Positions 17,959-26,874 of a stretch of 64,000 bases of DNA are shown here, piece after piece. The stretch is taken from the NCBI GenBank assembly GCA_038873195.1, contig JAVZEV010000001.1:958490-1022489 (forward strand), given 5' to 3'. The notes beneath the pieces are model-generated. The model had not been told where the DNA came from, did no database searches, and was given only the letters and a program-made list of their open reading frames with translations. Both the position numbers and the translations under genes were made by a program. The stretch is from Candidatus Bathyarchaeia archaeon. GTDB taxonomy: Archaea > Thermoproteota > Bathyarchaeia > Bathyarchaeales > Bathycorpusculaceae. How positions within the stretch are numbered: the stretch's first letter is position 1; every line of letters starts with the position of its first letter.

Positions 17959-18001
17959 AATGTTTGGAACGTGGTTAAAATGGGCGATTGCGTTCCACAT
18001 T
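17959..18001 (+). promoter_or_regulatory. Bulged inverted repeat in the proS leader
   Basis: AATG, a two-base bulge and TGGAACG pair with CGTTCCA and CATT across a 19-base loop, an 11-bp bulged stem about 85 bases before the proS start. A TATA-like TTTAATAG near 17940 would place the stem in the 5' leader. This could be a regulatory leader or a chance structure. Confidence 0.3.
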
Positions 18002-18084
18002 GCTAAATTTTCTCGAAACTTAGCCCACATAAGAATCTGTTCTACACTAGAATTATATTCAACCACCAAAGAAAAAGGAGAGAG

Positions 18085-19533
18085 ATGAAAATGTCAGACG
18101 TAGGCGTTACTGTAAAAAAATCTGAAGATTTCTCTGAATGGTACACTCAAGTAATCGTAAAATCAGGAATGGCAGATTACGCTCCAGTAAAAGGCTGCAT
18201 GATATTCCGCGAACACTCATACGCAATCTGGGAAAAAATCCAACAAATCTTCGACCAGAAAATAAAGGCAACAGGACATAGAAACGTGTACTTCCCGCTA
18301 TTCATACCAGAAAGTTTTCTCAAAAAAGAAGCAGAACATTTTGTTGGTTTCACACCAGAAGTTGCATGGGTAACCATGGGCGGAGACACACCATTAGAAG
18401 AGAAACTCGCTTTGAGACCTACATCTGAAACAATAATGTACGCAACATTTGCCAAGTGGATTAGAAGTTGGAGAGACTTACCAATAAAAATTAATCAATG
18501 GTGCAACATAATAAGATGGGACACGAAAGGAACCAAACTTTTCCTTAGAACAAGAGAATTCCTATGGCAAGAAGGACACACTGCCCACGCTACAAAAGAA
18601 GAAGCAGACCAAGAAGTAATGCAAATCTTAAACGAATACAAGGACGTAATGGAAAACTACCTCGCGATCCCAGTGCTCACGGGAAAAAAGTCTGAAAGCG
18701 ACAAATTTCCAGGAGCACTCTACACAACAGCTTTAGAAGCAATAATGCCGGATGGAAAAGCCTTGCAAATGGGAACCTCGCATCAGTTAGGCCAAAACTT
18801 CTCGAAAGTTTTCAAGATCAAATTCCTTGACAAAGATGAAAAAGAACAATATGTCTGGCAAACGTCATGGGGCTTTTCAACGCGAATGATAGGCGCGCTG
18901 GTAATGGTGCACGGTGACGATAAAGGATTAGTATTGCCTCCAAAAGTTGCGCCAATACAAGTAGTAGTGGTTCCCATACCCTATAAGGATGCCGATCCCA
19001 AAGCAATTCTAACCAAAGCAAAACAAATCTATGAAAAATTGCAGAAGAAAGGTATACAAGTTGTTTTGGACAACAGAGCAGAATACACGCCGGGGTGGAA
19101 ATTCAACGAATGGGAACTAAAAGGCGTGCCAGTAAGAATAGAGATTGGCCCCAGAGATGTGAAACAAAAACAAGTAACATTAGCCAGAAGAGACACGCTT
19201 GAAAAAATGACAGCCAAAGAAGAAAAAATAATTGATGCGGTAACAGAACTGCTGGAAGAAATCCAGAAAAACCTCTTTAACAAAGCCCGGAAGGCTCTAG
19301 AAGAAAATATTACAACAGTGAAAACTTACAGTGAATTCAAGAAAGTACTGAGGAAAAAAGGCGGATTTCTCAGAGCATGTTGGTGCGCGAGTCCAGAATG
19401 TGAAGAAAAGATAAAGGAAGAAACGGGTGCAACAATCAGAATAGTACCGTTTAAAAAAGAGAAGACATTTGCGGGATGCGTATATTGTGGAGGAAAAGCA
19501 AAAGAAGTAGTCTACTTCGCCAGAGCATACTAA
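18085..19533 (+). CDS. proS: Prolyl-tRNA synthetase, archaeal/eukaryotic type
   Basis: A 482-residue class II aminoacyl-tRNA synthetase that charges tRNA-Pro. Visible blocks are SEWYTQVIVKSGMADYAPVKGCM, motif 2 around REFLWQEGHTAHA, TSHQLGQNFSKVF, and motif 3 in HGDDKGLVLPP. The C-terminal domain of the archaeal/eukaryotic type holds cysteines in RACWCASPECEEKI and GCVYCGGKA, a zinc site, and ends with the typical aromatic YFARAY. GGAGAGAG directly precedes the ATG at 18085. There is no bacterial-type insertion editing domain. Confidence 0.96.
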   Translation: MKMSDVGVTVKKSEDFSEWYTQVIVKSGMADYAPVKGCMIFREHSYAIWEKIQQIFDQKIKATGHRNVYFPLFIPESFLKKEAEHFVGFTPEVAWVTMGGDTPLEEKLALRPTSETIMYATFAKWIRSWRDLPIKINQWCNIIRWDTKGTKLFLRTREFLWQEGHTAHATKEEADQEVMQILNEYKDVMENYLAIPVLTGKKSESDKFPGALYTTALEAIMPDGKALQMGTSHQLGQNFSKVFKIKFLDKDEKEQYVWQTSWGFSTRMIGALVMVHGDDKGLVLPPKVAPIQVVVVPIPYKDADPKAILTKAKQIYEKLQKKGIQVVLDNRAEYTPGWKFNEWELKGVPVRIEIGPRDVKQKQVTLARRDTLEKMTAKEEKIIDAVTELLEEIQKNLFNKARKALEENITTVKTYSEFKKVLRKKGGFLRACWCASPECEEKIKEETGATIRIVPFKKEKTFAGCVYCGGKAKEVVYFARAY

Positions 19534-19563
19534 ACCAACAATTTCTTATCCTAATTTCAGTTT

Positions 19564-21396
19564 TTATTCGTACAGTTTTACGCGTTTTCCCAATTGTTTT
19601 GCAACGTCATTCAATCCTAACTTGTTCAGTGTTGTTTTTGTCGGTATTCCACGCTCATCCCAACCGCGCTTCTTATAATATCTTTGCAACATAACATCAT
19701 ACTTCGCTCTGTCAAGCTTCGCACCTTTCAAAGCGCCCTTAGTTAAGGGTTCTTCAAACCACCTTGCTGGTGGGACGTCCATCTCTTTGCTCCAGTTTTT
19801 GCCATATTCACGAACCCAGAAGGCACGAGTCAAGTTGAACATGCGGTCAGCAATCAAGTTTAGATTGTCCCAATTCATCTCTAACCCGGTTGCCGCATAC
19901 AAGAACCTTGGATACCATTCAAGCTCGAAGCCGACCTCAACCCATGGAAGCCTACAAACGGTTAAGGACTCGAAAACCCCGCCTCTGATACGTTGAAGCT
20001 CAATGACTTTGTCAACTTTCTCTTCACTATAACTTTCGCGTCCAACTTTGACTTCCCAAGAGATCACCCAGGCATCCTTATGGTGGGCTCCTATTGAGCT
20101 TGTTGCGTATGACAGAGCCATAGCTGGTGTTGAATGGCAATTATAAGCGGAAATTTCCAAACCTTTAACATGCATAGCCCAACGTTTAGAATCTTTACCA
20201 ATTTCTTCAGCAGCAAAACGAACACCTTCAGCCAGCAATCTGCCTAACCCACGTCTATATGCTATGTCTTCAATCAGAGCCTTTGTATCCTTGAATTTAC
20301 CCCACGAAATCTTATCTGTTAACAATCCTTTTTCTGATGCTTCCATAGCAAAACCAATCACGTTACCCAATGAAATGGTGTCTAACCCAAACTCGTCAGC
20401 AGCCCTATTGAGCGCTGCAACTTGCTTAAGGTTGCCTAATCCAATGTTTGAGCCTAACATGGCAACGTTTTCGTAATCAAGTTCAGACTCTTTCTTATCA
20501 GAACTCTTAACAACATTTCCACAAGTCATGTTACACTGCGGACACCCACGATTAGAAACCTTAAACTTCTCCATTGTAAAACCACCTATCTCGTCAGCCT
20601 CTTCAAAGACGCCTTCGCGGTAATTGCATGTTGGGAGAACACTGTTTTCTTGGCTCCACTCGATTGTCATCATCGTGCCTTGACGTTTCCAGAAAGCATA
20701 GCTCGGCTTAGTCATAACTTCTCTGTAGCCTTCAGCGCCAAGCTCTTTCATTTCCTTAGGTTGGGCTACTGGTATTTCATGTGAACCGATGAAAACGACA
20801 GCTTTCAAATTTTTAGAACCCATGACAGCGCCTATTCCAGGTCTTCCACCAGCGCGTCCTTCTTGACAGACAATGTTTGCAAACTTGACTAAGTTTTCTC
20901 CACCTTGACCAATGCAGAGAATGCCAGCTGCGCGTCCATAAAGCTCTCTCAATTTCTTCTCAGTTTCAAATGAACTTAAACCCCACAAGTCTTTTGCATC
21001 AAGAAACTCCGCTATTGCGTCTCGAATAAGCAGAACAATTGGTTTGTTAGCTTTGCCCTCAATTATTATAGCGTCATAACCAGCCTTACGCATCTGAACC
21101 GCAGTAAGACTCCCAACATTTCCATCCCCGTAGCCTCCAGTTAAAGGGCTTTTTGCCGCTACAACCAGTTTACCACTACTAGGAAGAGACAAACCAGTTA
21201 ATGGACCAGCCGCAAAAACCAGCAAGTTTTCAGGCGAAAGAGGGTCAATTCCAGGCTTGAGTTTATCCCACAGAATTTTGACAGCAAATCCTCTGCCGCC
21301 AAGGAAATTTTTGGCTAAACTAGCTTCGTAACGGTTGGCAATAGCCTTACCCTTGCTGAGGTTTACTTGCAAAAAAGTTCCAGTCCAGCCGAACAT
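19564..21396 (-). CDS. Tungsten aldehyde:ferredoxin oxidoreductase, single subunit
   Basis: A 610-residue AOR family enzyme, expected to oxidise an aldehyde to its acid and reduce ferredoxin. The start MFGWTGTFLQVNLSKGK and GGRGFAVKILWDKL are family blocks; the cluster motif is intact here (C285-x2-C288-x3-C292), unlike the copy at 9338. GTG at 21411 and ATG at 21402 are also in frame, but GGAG seven bases before the ATG at 21396 and the family's usual start support 21396. It is downstream of an amine-oxidising flavoprotein gene, and a perfect 20-bp dyad next to a TATA-like box separates the two. Confidence 0.93.
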   Translation of the reverse strand: MFGWTGTFLQVNLSKGKAIANRYEASLAKNFLGGRGFAVKILWDKLKPGIDPLSPENLLVFAAGPLTGLSLPSSGKLVVAAKSPLTGGYGDGNVGSLTAVQMRKAGYDAIIIEGKANKPIVLLIRDAIAEFLDAKDLWGLSSFETEKKLRELYGRAAGILCIGQGGENLVKFANIVCQEGRAGGRPGIGAVMGSKNLKAVVFIGSHEIPVAQPKEMKELGAEGYREVMTKPSYAFWKRQGTMMTIEWSQENSVLPTCNYREGVFEEADEIGGFTMEKFKVSNRGCPQCNMTCGNVVKSSDKKESELDYENVAMLGSNIGLGNLKQVAALNRAADEFGLDTISLGNVIGFAMEASEKGLLTDKISWGKFKDTKALIEDIAYRRGLGRLLAEGVRFAAEEIGKDSKRWAMHVKGLEISAYNCHSTPAMALSYATSSIGAHHKDAWVISWEVKVGRESYSEEKVDKVIELQRIRGGVFESLTVCRLPWVEVGFELEWYPRFLYAATGLEMNWDNLNLIADRMFNLTRAFWVREYGKNWSKEMDVPPARWFEEPLTKGALKGAKLDRAKYDVMLQRYYKKRGWDERGIPTKTTLNKLGLNDVAKQLGKRVKLYE

Positions 21397-21424
21397 ATTC
21401 ATCTTCTCCACGAATATTGCTGAG

Positions 21425-21444
21425 TATCTACTTGAAAGTAGATA
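21425..21444 (-). promoter_or_regulatory. Perfect 20-bp dyad before the tungsten oxidoreductase gene
   Basis: TATCTACTTGAAAGTAGATA has perfect 9-base arms around GA. On the minus strand TTAAATTTATC, a TATA-like box, overlaps its upstream edge, and the gene starts 29 bases downstream. The position fits a repressor operator at the transcription start, giving the gene its own promoter inside the putative operon. Confidence 0.55.
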
Positions 21445-21462
21445 AATTTAATCACTCAAAGG

Positions 21463-22749
21463 CTAAATAATCAGTTTTTCTGGTTCGACGTTTCTATGCT
21501 TCAAGCCTAAATCGCTGACTTTGAATTTTCTGTCACCATAAAGCAACGCGTATTCCTCGCCATTGTATAATGCAGCGGCAATTCTGCCTATAGCATCGGC
21601 TTTCATTATGCCACTTCCACTCGCGCCGCCTACAACCATCACGCCATTTTCTTCAAAAACCAAAGGTTGCCCGTCAATAGTGTTTATCTCGTATAAACCA
21701 GCAAAAGCCGAAAAAGGTTGGCAACCAGAAAATTGAGGGAAATATTTGGCTGTAACTTGATATAACCCATATTGATAGTAGTTCTCTTCCGGTTCAGGGT
21801 TATCTTCAATTTTGAAAGCCCTTGGAAATTCGTCAGCATACGCCAGCCAAAACGCTTCCTCTTCAGGATTAGGTCGAATGTAAGCAGAAGGCTTAGGGAA
21901 AATTGTGAAAGGCAAACATCCAGCATTTGAGAATTCTTTTGTGAAAAGCAGTTTTCTGAGAGCCTCGGTATTCGCCTTGACTGAAAACACTTGCCGTTTT
22001 TTAGCCTTAATGAAACAATCAATTCCGAGCCGATCTAAAAGCTGAGAAGCCCAAGCTCCAGCCGCAACAATTGTCTTTTCAGCTCGTATGAAACCCTTAT
22101 TGGTTTTTGCTCCAGTAACTATCGCATCTTGCCAGAAATAAGGCTCACCAGGCATGCCCAACGGTTTGCGCGGTTCCACAACAAGTTCAGTAACCGCAGT
22201 GTTGTATTGAATCTTCCCTCCAAGTTTCAAAAACTCAGACTCGTAAAATTTCACAAGAGAATCAACATCTATAAAACCTGCCTTAGGAATGAATATTCCT
22301 TTGTAAACATTTCCTAAACCCATCATTTGCGCTTCTTCGTCCCTAGTAAAGTCGGTGTTCATGCATAATTTTTTAGCCAAATCGCTTCCTTCATACTCTT
22401 TGTACTTAAAGCCTCTGTGGGCTAGATCTTTCAAGACTGGAAGCATTTTCTGATAACCATTATCGTCAAAAAGCCAAAGATACCCTGCCCAACGCAGTTT
22501 TAAGTCATAGCCCAAATCATTTTGTGCATGCTTGTAAAATTCAACGGAAGAATCAGCCAAGGCAAAGTTAGTGCGAGAATAAAAAAGACAACGAAAAGCC
22601 GCCGCACTTTTCGCAGTGCTACCTTGACCCGCAGCGCCTAATTTATCGACAACTAAAACGTTCAGTTTAGGATTCTTGTTTTTTGTGTGGTACGCAGTGG
22701 ATAAACCTAAAATTCCCGCGCCCACCACGAGCACATCGCATCTTGTCAC
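21463..22749 (-). CDS. FAD-dependent amine/amino-acid oxidoreductase (DAO family)
   Basis: A 428-residue flavoprotein of the DAO family, which includes sarcosine and glycine oxidases, D-amino-acid oxidases and dehydrogenases. The FAD-binding motif GAGILGLSTAYH is at residues 10-21, followed by GQGSTAKSAAAFR. Later blocks are VVAAGAWASQLLDRLGI and the C-terminal GVMVVGGASGSGIMKADAIGR. Such enzymes oxidise the C-N bond of a secondary amine or amino acid and release an imine or aldehyde. The gene lies 66 bases upstream of an aldehyde-oxidising tungsten enzyme, which suggests a two-step route. Substrate and electron acceptor are not known. Confidence 0.85.
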   Translation of the reverse strand: MTRCDVLVVGAGILGLSTAYHTKNKNPKLNVLVVDKLGAAGQGSTAKSAAAFRCLFYSRTNFALADSSVEFYKHAQNDLGYDLKLRWAGYLWLFDDNGYQKMLPVLKDLAHRGFKYKEYEGSDLAKKLCMNTDFTRDEEAQMMGLGNVYKGIFIPKAGFIDVDSLVKFYESEFLKLGGKIQYNTAVTELVVEPRKPLGMPGEPYFWQDAIVTGAKTNKGFIRAEKTIVAAGAWASQLLDRLGIDCFIKAKKRQVFSVKANTEALRKLLFTKEFSNAGCLPFTIFPKPSAYIRPNPEEEAFWLAYADEFPRAFKIEDNPEPEENYYQYGLYQVTAKYFPQFSGCQPFSAFAGLYEINTIDGQPLVFEENGVMVVGGASGSGIMKADAIGRIAAALYNGEEYALLYGDRKFKVSDLGLKHRNVEPEKLII

Positions 22750-22897
22750 GATTCTCCCTCTGATTGTGGATTAACTACTGAAAACAAAATGGATTTAAGC
22801 TTACTGTAAATTATAACGCAAAACAAGCATACGAGAATGCTTATTTACCTCTAAGAATATGAGATACAACAACATCCATAATTTGGGGGAGAGTAAA

Positions 22898-24601
22898 ATG
22901 CGCATATTAAGCAACACAAAAGCACTTTCAACTATTATTGTTATACTTCTCTTGATTTTGTCTGCAATTTTAGGCGGCATAATCTCTTATATGTTCACAA
23001 TTCCACAATTCACCGATCTCCCAGAAGGAACAACTCTAACGATAACAGATGTTTATTTTGATAAAAATAATGCGGCATGGTTCAAAGTTGGAGTTTTAAA
23101 TCCGTCCTATTCACCATCTAATGCAACAATAACAAGAATCACCGTCAGTTTAAAAGGGCAATCTACACTTTATGACGTGATTGAAGCAGAACCTTCAATT
23201 CAAGAGGGAATAAGTGTTCAAAAGGGACAACTCATGAATATAATATGCTCCAAGATAAGAATAGACGGCGAAAACGTGACTTGGGGAAGATTCGCTGGAG
23301 AGCATGGTGGAGAAACGGTTGTCGTAAGCATCTTTTCTTCAGATGCCTCAGCAGCAAATAAAGAAAAACAATTACCATTCGTCAAACTATCTGTCACTCC
23401 ATATTTCTATCCAAGAATTTCATACAAGAACTTTAGTTTATCATTAGCTATGGCTACAAACTCTGAAATCAACGTGACAGTCAATTGGATTGACATTCCT
23501 GGAATTGATGATATTGCGTTGAAATCGCCTACGCTTCCATATGAAGTCACAAAAACGTCTGTAAGTTTTAATTTTACAGGCAACTGGCACGGATTAAAAA
23601 AGGCGAACGTAATGATTGAAACGAATGAAGGATACCAGTTCATAAAAGAACTTGATCTACAACAAGTTTATCCACTAATTCAAAACGTTACTTTCAACGT
23701 AGACACTATGGACCATTTCAATGTGACAATATTCAATTTTGCAGAGACAAACAACTATGTTAATGTTACAATGATTACATGCACTCCGGAAAATGCAACA
23801 GCTATCACGAATAATTATTCCGTGGGTTTAGAAGCTAATCAATCGTCTGTTTTCAAATTTGATTGGAACTGGACGGAAACAAGAGGGAAAAAAATCGAAG
23901 TGAAAGCGTATACATTGCAAGAGATTGAGATAAACTTTACCGCGATAACACCACCACCAATTATTGTCAAGATTCTCAACGAAAATGAAACTTTCAACTT
24001 GCAAGATAGAACTCATTTTAATGTTACATTACAGAACCATGCATCTTCGCTGGATGCCATTAACATAACAAAAATAGTAGTTGCAGAAACTGGAGAATTA
24101 GTCAACGGCACAAAGGCAGATCCGCAATTACCTTACGGATTAATAAACTCAAGTGCAGTGCAACCATTTTACTGTAATATTTCGGATTGGACGAATCGTG
24201 CTGGAGAAAACTTAACTTTAACAGTTTATGTTCTGGCAAACAAGACTGGGGAAGAGTATGTGTTCAATTTTACTTTTGCTCTTCCAGTGGCAGAGCTTAA
24301 CATAACAGAAGTTGCTACTGCAGAGTTCGGCGATTTTCATACAAAATATTTAAACATAACAGTTGAAAGCTTAAGCTACTCCATATGGAATCTCACGGTG
24401 TCAAAGGTAACGATAAAACTGCAAAACCAGACAGTTCTAGCGGAAGGCATCATCCCGGAAAACCAGACAATCATAAAGCCAAGCGAAATCGCCATTCTTC
24501 TATGCCAATTCGATTGGAAAGCTTACCCAGACACCGACGTGGTAATAATAGTTGCCACAAAAGAAGGAGTAGAAGCCACAACAACATTTCACATTCCATA
24601 A
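22898..24601 (+). CDS. Membrane-anchored, pilin-like-leader surface protein
   Basis: A 567-residue surface protein. The start MRILSNTKALSTIIVILLLILSA has a short charged leader, Ala-Leu-Ser and a hydrophobic segment, like archaeal class III (pilin-type) signal peptides, though a plain N-terminal anchor is also possible. The rest is beta-rich with many N-x-S/T sequons and about four similar domains of about 100 residues, each ending in phrases like FNFTFALP or FKFDWNW; this resembles CARDB-like or Ig-like repeats. GGGGAGAG before the ATG at 22898 decides the start; an ATG at 22859 is in frame. Confidence 0.72.
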   Translation: MRILSNTKALSTIIVILLLILSAILGGIISYMFTIPQFTDLPEGTTLTITDVYFDKNNAAWFKVGVLNPSYSPSNATITRITVSLKGQSTLYDVIEAEPSIQEGISVQKGQLMNIICSKIRIDGENVTWGRFAGEHGGETVVVSIFSSDASAANKEKQLPFVKLSVTPYFYPRISYKNFSLSLAMATNSEINVTVNWIDIPGIDDIALKSPTLPYEVTKTSVSFNFTGNWHGLKKANVMIETNEGYQFIKELDLQQVYPLIQNVTFNVDTMDHFNVTIFNFAETNNYVNVTMITCTPENATAITNNYSVGLEANQSSVFKFDWNWTETRGKKIEVKAYTLQEIEINFTAITPPPIIVKILNENETFNLQDRTHFNVTLQNHASSLDAINITKIVVAETGELVNGTKADPQLPYGLINSSAVQPFYCNISDWTNRAGENLTLTVYVLANKTGEEYVFNFTFALPVAELNITEVATAEFGDFHTKYLNITVESLSYSIWNLTVSKVTIKLQNQTVLAEGIIPENQTIIKPSEIAILLCQFDWKAYPDTDVVIIVATKEGVEATTTFHIP

Positions 24602-24654
24602 TTCGCCCCATAAGCTTTATTTTTGCAGAGAACAGAAGCGTTGATTCTGGAAGG

Positions 24655-25869
24655 ATGAATAGTTTGACTAATGTAAAGGCTACTGAAAGAGTACGCACCA
24701 TTGAATACGCCATCCGCGACGTCATCGCCTATGCAAAGCAAATTGCAAAAACTGGTAAGAAAATTTTCTATCTAAACATAGGAGACCCAGTTGCATTTGA
24801 CTTTGACACGCCAAAACATATTAAACAAGCATTAATAAATGCTGTAGAAGAAGGCGCAAACGCTTACTCAGCTTCAGAAGGCATACCAGAACTTCGAGAA
24901 GCAATAAGTCAAAAAGAAAAGCGAGTTAATGGTGTTGACATTTCTGCAGAAAATGTTATTGTGACCCAAGGAATTTCTGAAGGCATACAAATGGTCATGG
25001 CTGCACTTATTGATGCTGGAGATGAAATTCTTCTTCCTGGACCAACATATCCACCTTACATTTCATATGCTAAATTCTTTGGTGGAAAACCAGTTACATA
25101 CGAAACTGTGGAAGAAGAACAATGGCAACCAAACATTGATGACTTAAAAAAGAAAATTTCAAAGAAGACCCGTGCAATTGCGATCATTAATCCTAACAAT
25201 CCGTGTGGCGCACTTTATGATGAAAAAATTGTGAAGCAAATATTGGACTTAGCTGGAGAACATGATTTGCCAGTTTTGTCAGATGAAATTTACGACCAAA
25301 TAATTTATGAGAAAAAGTTTATCAGCACAGCTCATTTGGCTAAAGATGTTCCAGTAATTGGACTTAATGGTTTTTCTAAAGCGCATTTAATGACGGGATG
25401 GAGACTGGGCTACTTGTATTTTTATGATCAAAAAGATGAACTGCAAGAACTAAAACAGTGCATTGAAAAAGAAACGAGAATAAGACTTTGCGCAAACACG
25501 CCGGTTCAGAAAGCTGGAGTGATTGCGTTGAATGGACCGCAGGATCATGTGAAGGAACTGGTTCGGAAACTTAAGCAGAGAAGGGATTATGCATGGAAAC
25601 GGCTCAACGAAATTGAGGGTTTAAGTTGCGCTAAGCCGGAAGGGGCGTTTTACGTATTCCCAAAAATCCATGCGGTAGGACAAAAGTGGAAAACGGACAA
25701 GGAATTTGCATTGGAACTGTTAAAAGAAACAGGCGTGCTTCTTGTACATGGGTCTGGATTTGACCCAGTTTATGGTGCTGGACATGTAAGAGGAGTGTTT
25801 CTACCACCAATTGAGACGTTAGAAGAAGCCTTCAATGAAGTAGAAAGGTTCATGGAAAGAAATAGTTAA
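24655..25869 (+). CDS. Class I aminotransferase (alanine/aspartate type)
   Basis: A 404-residue PLP aminotransferase of fold type I. It should move an amino group between an amino acid such as alanine or aspartate and 2-oxoglutarate. Family blocks are FYLNIGDPVAFDFDTPKHI, YSASEGIPELREAI, GDEILLPGPTYPPYISY, INPNNPCGALYD, DEIYDQIIYE and the PLP lysine in NGFSKAHLMTGWRLGY. GGAAGG lies just before the ATG at 24655. The frame is open to 24385, but that stretch lies in the surface protein gene and is not aminotransferase-like. The alanine preference is inferred. Confidence 0.9.
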   Translation: MNSLTNVKATERVRTIEYAIRDVIAYAKQIAKTGKKIFYLNIGDPVAFDFDTPKHIKQALINAVEEGANAYSASEGIPELREAISQKEKRVNGVDISAENVIVTQGISEGIQMVMAALIDAGDEILLPGPTYPPYISYAKFFGGKPVTYETVEEEQWQPNIDDLKKKISKKTRAIAIINPNNPCGALYDEKIVKQILDLAGEHDLPVLSDEIYDQIIYEKKFISTAHLAKDVPVIGLNGFSKAHLMTGWRLGYLYFYDQKDELQELKQCIEKETRIRLCANTPVQKAGVIALNGPQDHVKELVRKLKQRRDYAWKRLNEIEGLSCAKPEGAFYVFPKIHAVGQKWKTDKEFALELLKETGVLLVHGSGFDPVYGAGHVRGVFLPPIETLEEAFNEVERFMERNS

Positions 25870-25900
25870 GCAGCTAAGCTTACTGTTTTTTAAATGTTTC

Positions 25901-26803
25901 CTAGTAGATAGGAATTCCTTCTTTCGGGTCCTGAACCATTTTAGCAAATGCTTCCATCAACTTTTTCGTTATCGGTCCGGGCACTCCATTGTTTATTGTT
26001 CTCTTGTTTATCTCGCGAACTGGCACAATTTCTGCGGCGGTTCCCGTGAAGAATACTTCTTCTGCGTTAAACAGTTCGTAGGGTGTTATATTCTTCTCTA
26101 TGACTTCATAGCCTAGTTTTCTGGCAAGCTGCATCACCGCTTCGGCAGTTATTCCGGGTAAGGCGCCGGTGTAGCTTGGTGGTGTGAATATTTTACCTTT
26201 TTTTACTATGAATATGTTTTCTGCGACGCCTTCGCATATGAAGCCGTTTTTGTCAAGGCATATGGCTTCGTCTACGCCGCTTATGTTTGCTTCAATTTTT
26301 GCCAGTATACTGTTAAGGTAGTTTAGTGATTTTATCTCATGTGTTGTCGCGTCCACCGGGTCTCTTTTGACCCAAGAAAGCATCGCTGTGACGCCTTTTT
26401 CTTTGGCTTCGCCTTTATGTAATGCAATTGTGTCAGTTATCACTATTATTGTGGGTTTGGGACATTTTTTTGGGTTAAGTCCTAAATCTCCTACTCCTCT
26501 TGTAACTACGAGTCGAATGTATGAGTCCTTTAGGCTGTTTTTTCGCAGAGTTTCCAAGACTATGTTTATCATTTCTTCCTTCGTTACTGGAATCTGCAGC
26601 ATTATAGTATGAGCTGAACGATAAAGCCGGTCAATGTGCTCTTTTAATCTGAAAACTACGCCGTTGTAGGCGCGGATTCCCTCGAAGACGCCGTCGCCGT
26701 AGAGAAGCCCATGGTCGTAAACGGAAATTTTTGCTTGCGATTTTGGATAGTATTTCCCGTCTATATAAACGAGCAAATCTTTTTCCAAAGATTTATCCCC
26801 CAA
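25901..26803 (-). CDS. ilvE: Branched-chain-amino-acid aminotransferase
   Basis: A 300-residue PLP enzyme of fold type IV, which interconverts Leu, Ile and Val with their 2-oxo acids. Typical blocks are VYDHGLLYGDGVFEGIRAYNG, RLVVTRGVGDLGLNP, the PLP lysine in HEIKSLNYLNSILAKIEA, EGVAENIFIVKKG and FFTGTAAEIVPVREI. Length fits the family. TTG at 26803 starts the frame; TTG at 26788, after a G-rich stretch, is also plausible. It is convergent with the class I aminotransferase. Confidence 0.93.
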   Translation of the reverse strand: MGDKSLEKDLLVYIDGKYYPKSQAKISVYDHGLLYGDGVFEGIRAYNGVVFRLKEHIDRLYRSAHTIMLQIPVTKEEMINIVLETLRKNSLKDSYIRLVVTRGVGDLGLNPKKCPKPTIIVITDTIALHKGEAKEKGVTAMLSWVKRDPVDATTHEIKSLNYLNSILAKIEANISGVDEAICLDKNGFICEGVAENIFIVKKGKIFTPPSYTGALPGITAEAVMQLARKLGYEVIEKNITPYELFNAEEVFFTGTAAEIVPVREINKRTINNGVPGPITKKLMEAFAKMVQDPKEGIPIY

Positions 26804-26874
26804 GCTGAAGAATGTAGTTTATCGAGTTAAGGTTTGATATAGTTTTTGTAAAGATTAGAGAGTTTTCTTCATTA

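Noticed and set aside
22825-22842. AAGCAT/ATGCTT dyad before the surface protein gene
   Set aside because: Six-base arms only and no TATA-like box next to it.
24385-24654. 90-codon extension of the aminotransferase frame
   Set aside because: It lies in another frame of the surface protein gene, is rich in Arg, His and Ser and is unlike aminotransferases; the ATG at 24655 has a ribosome-binding site.
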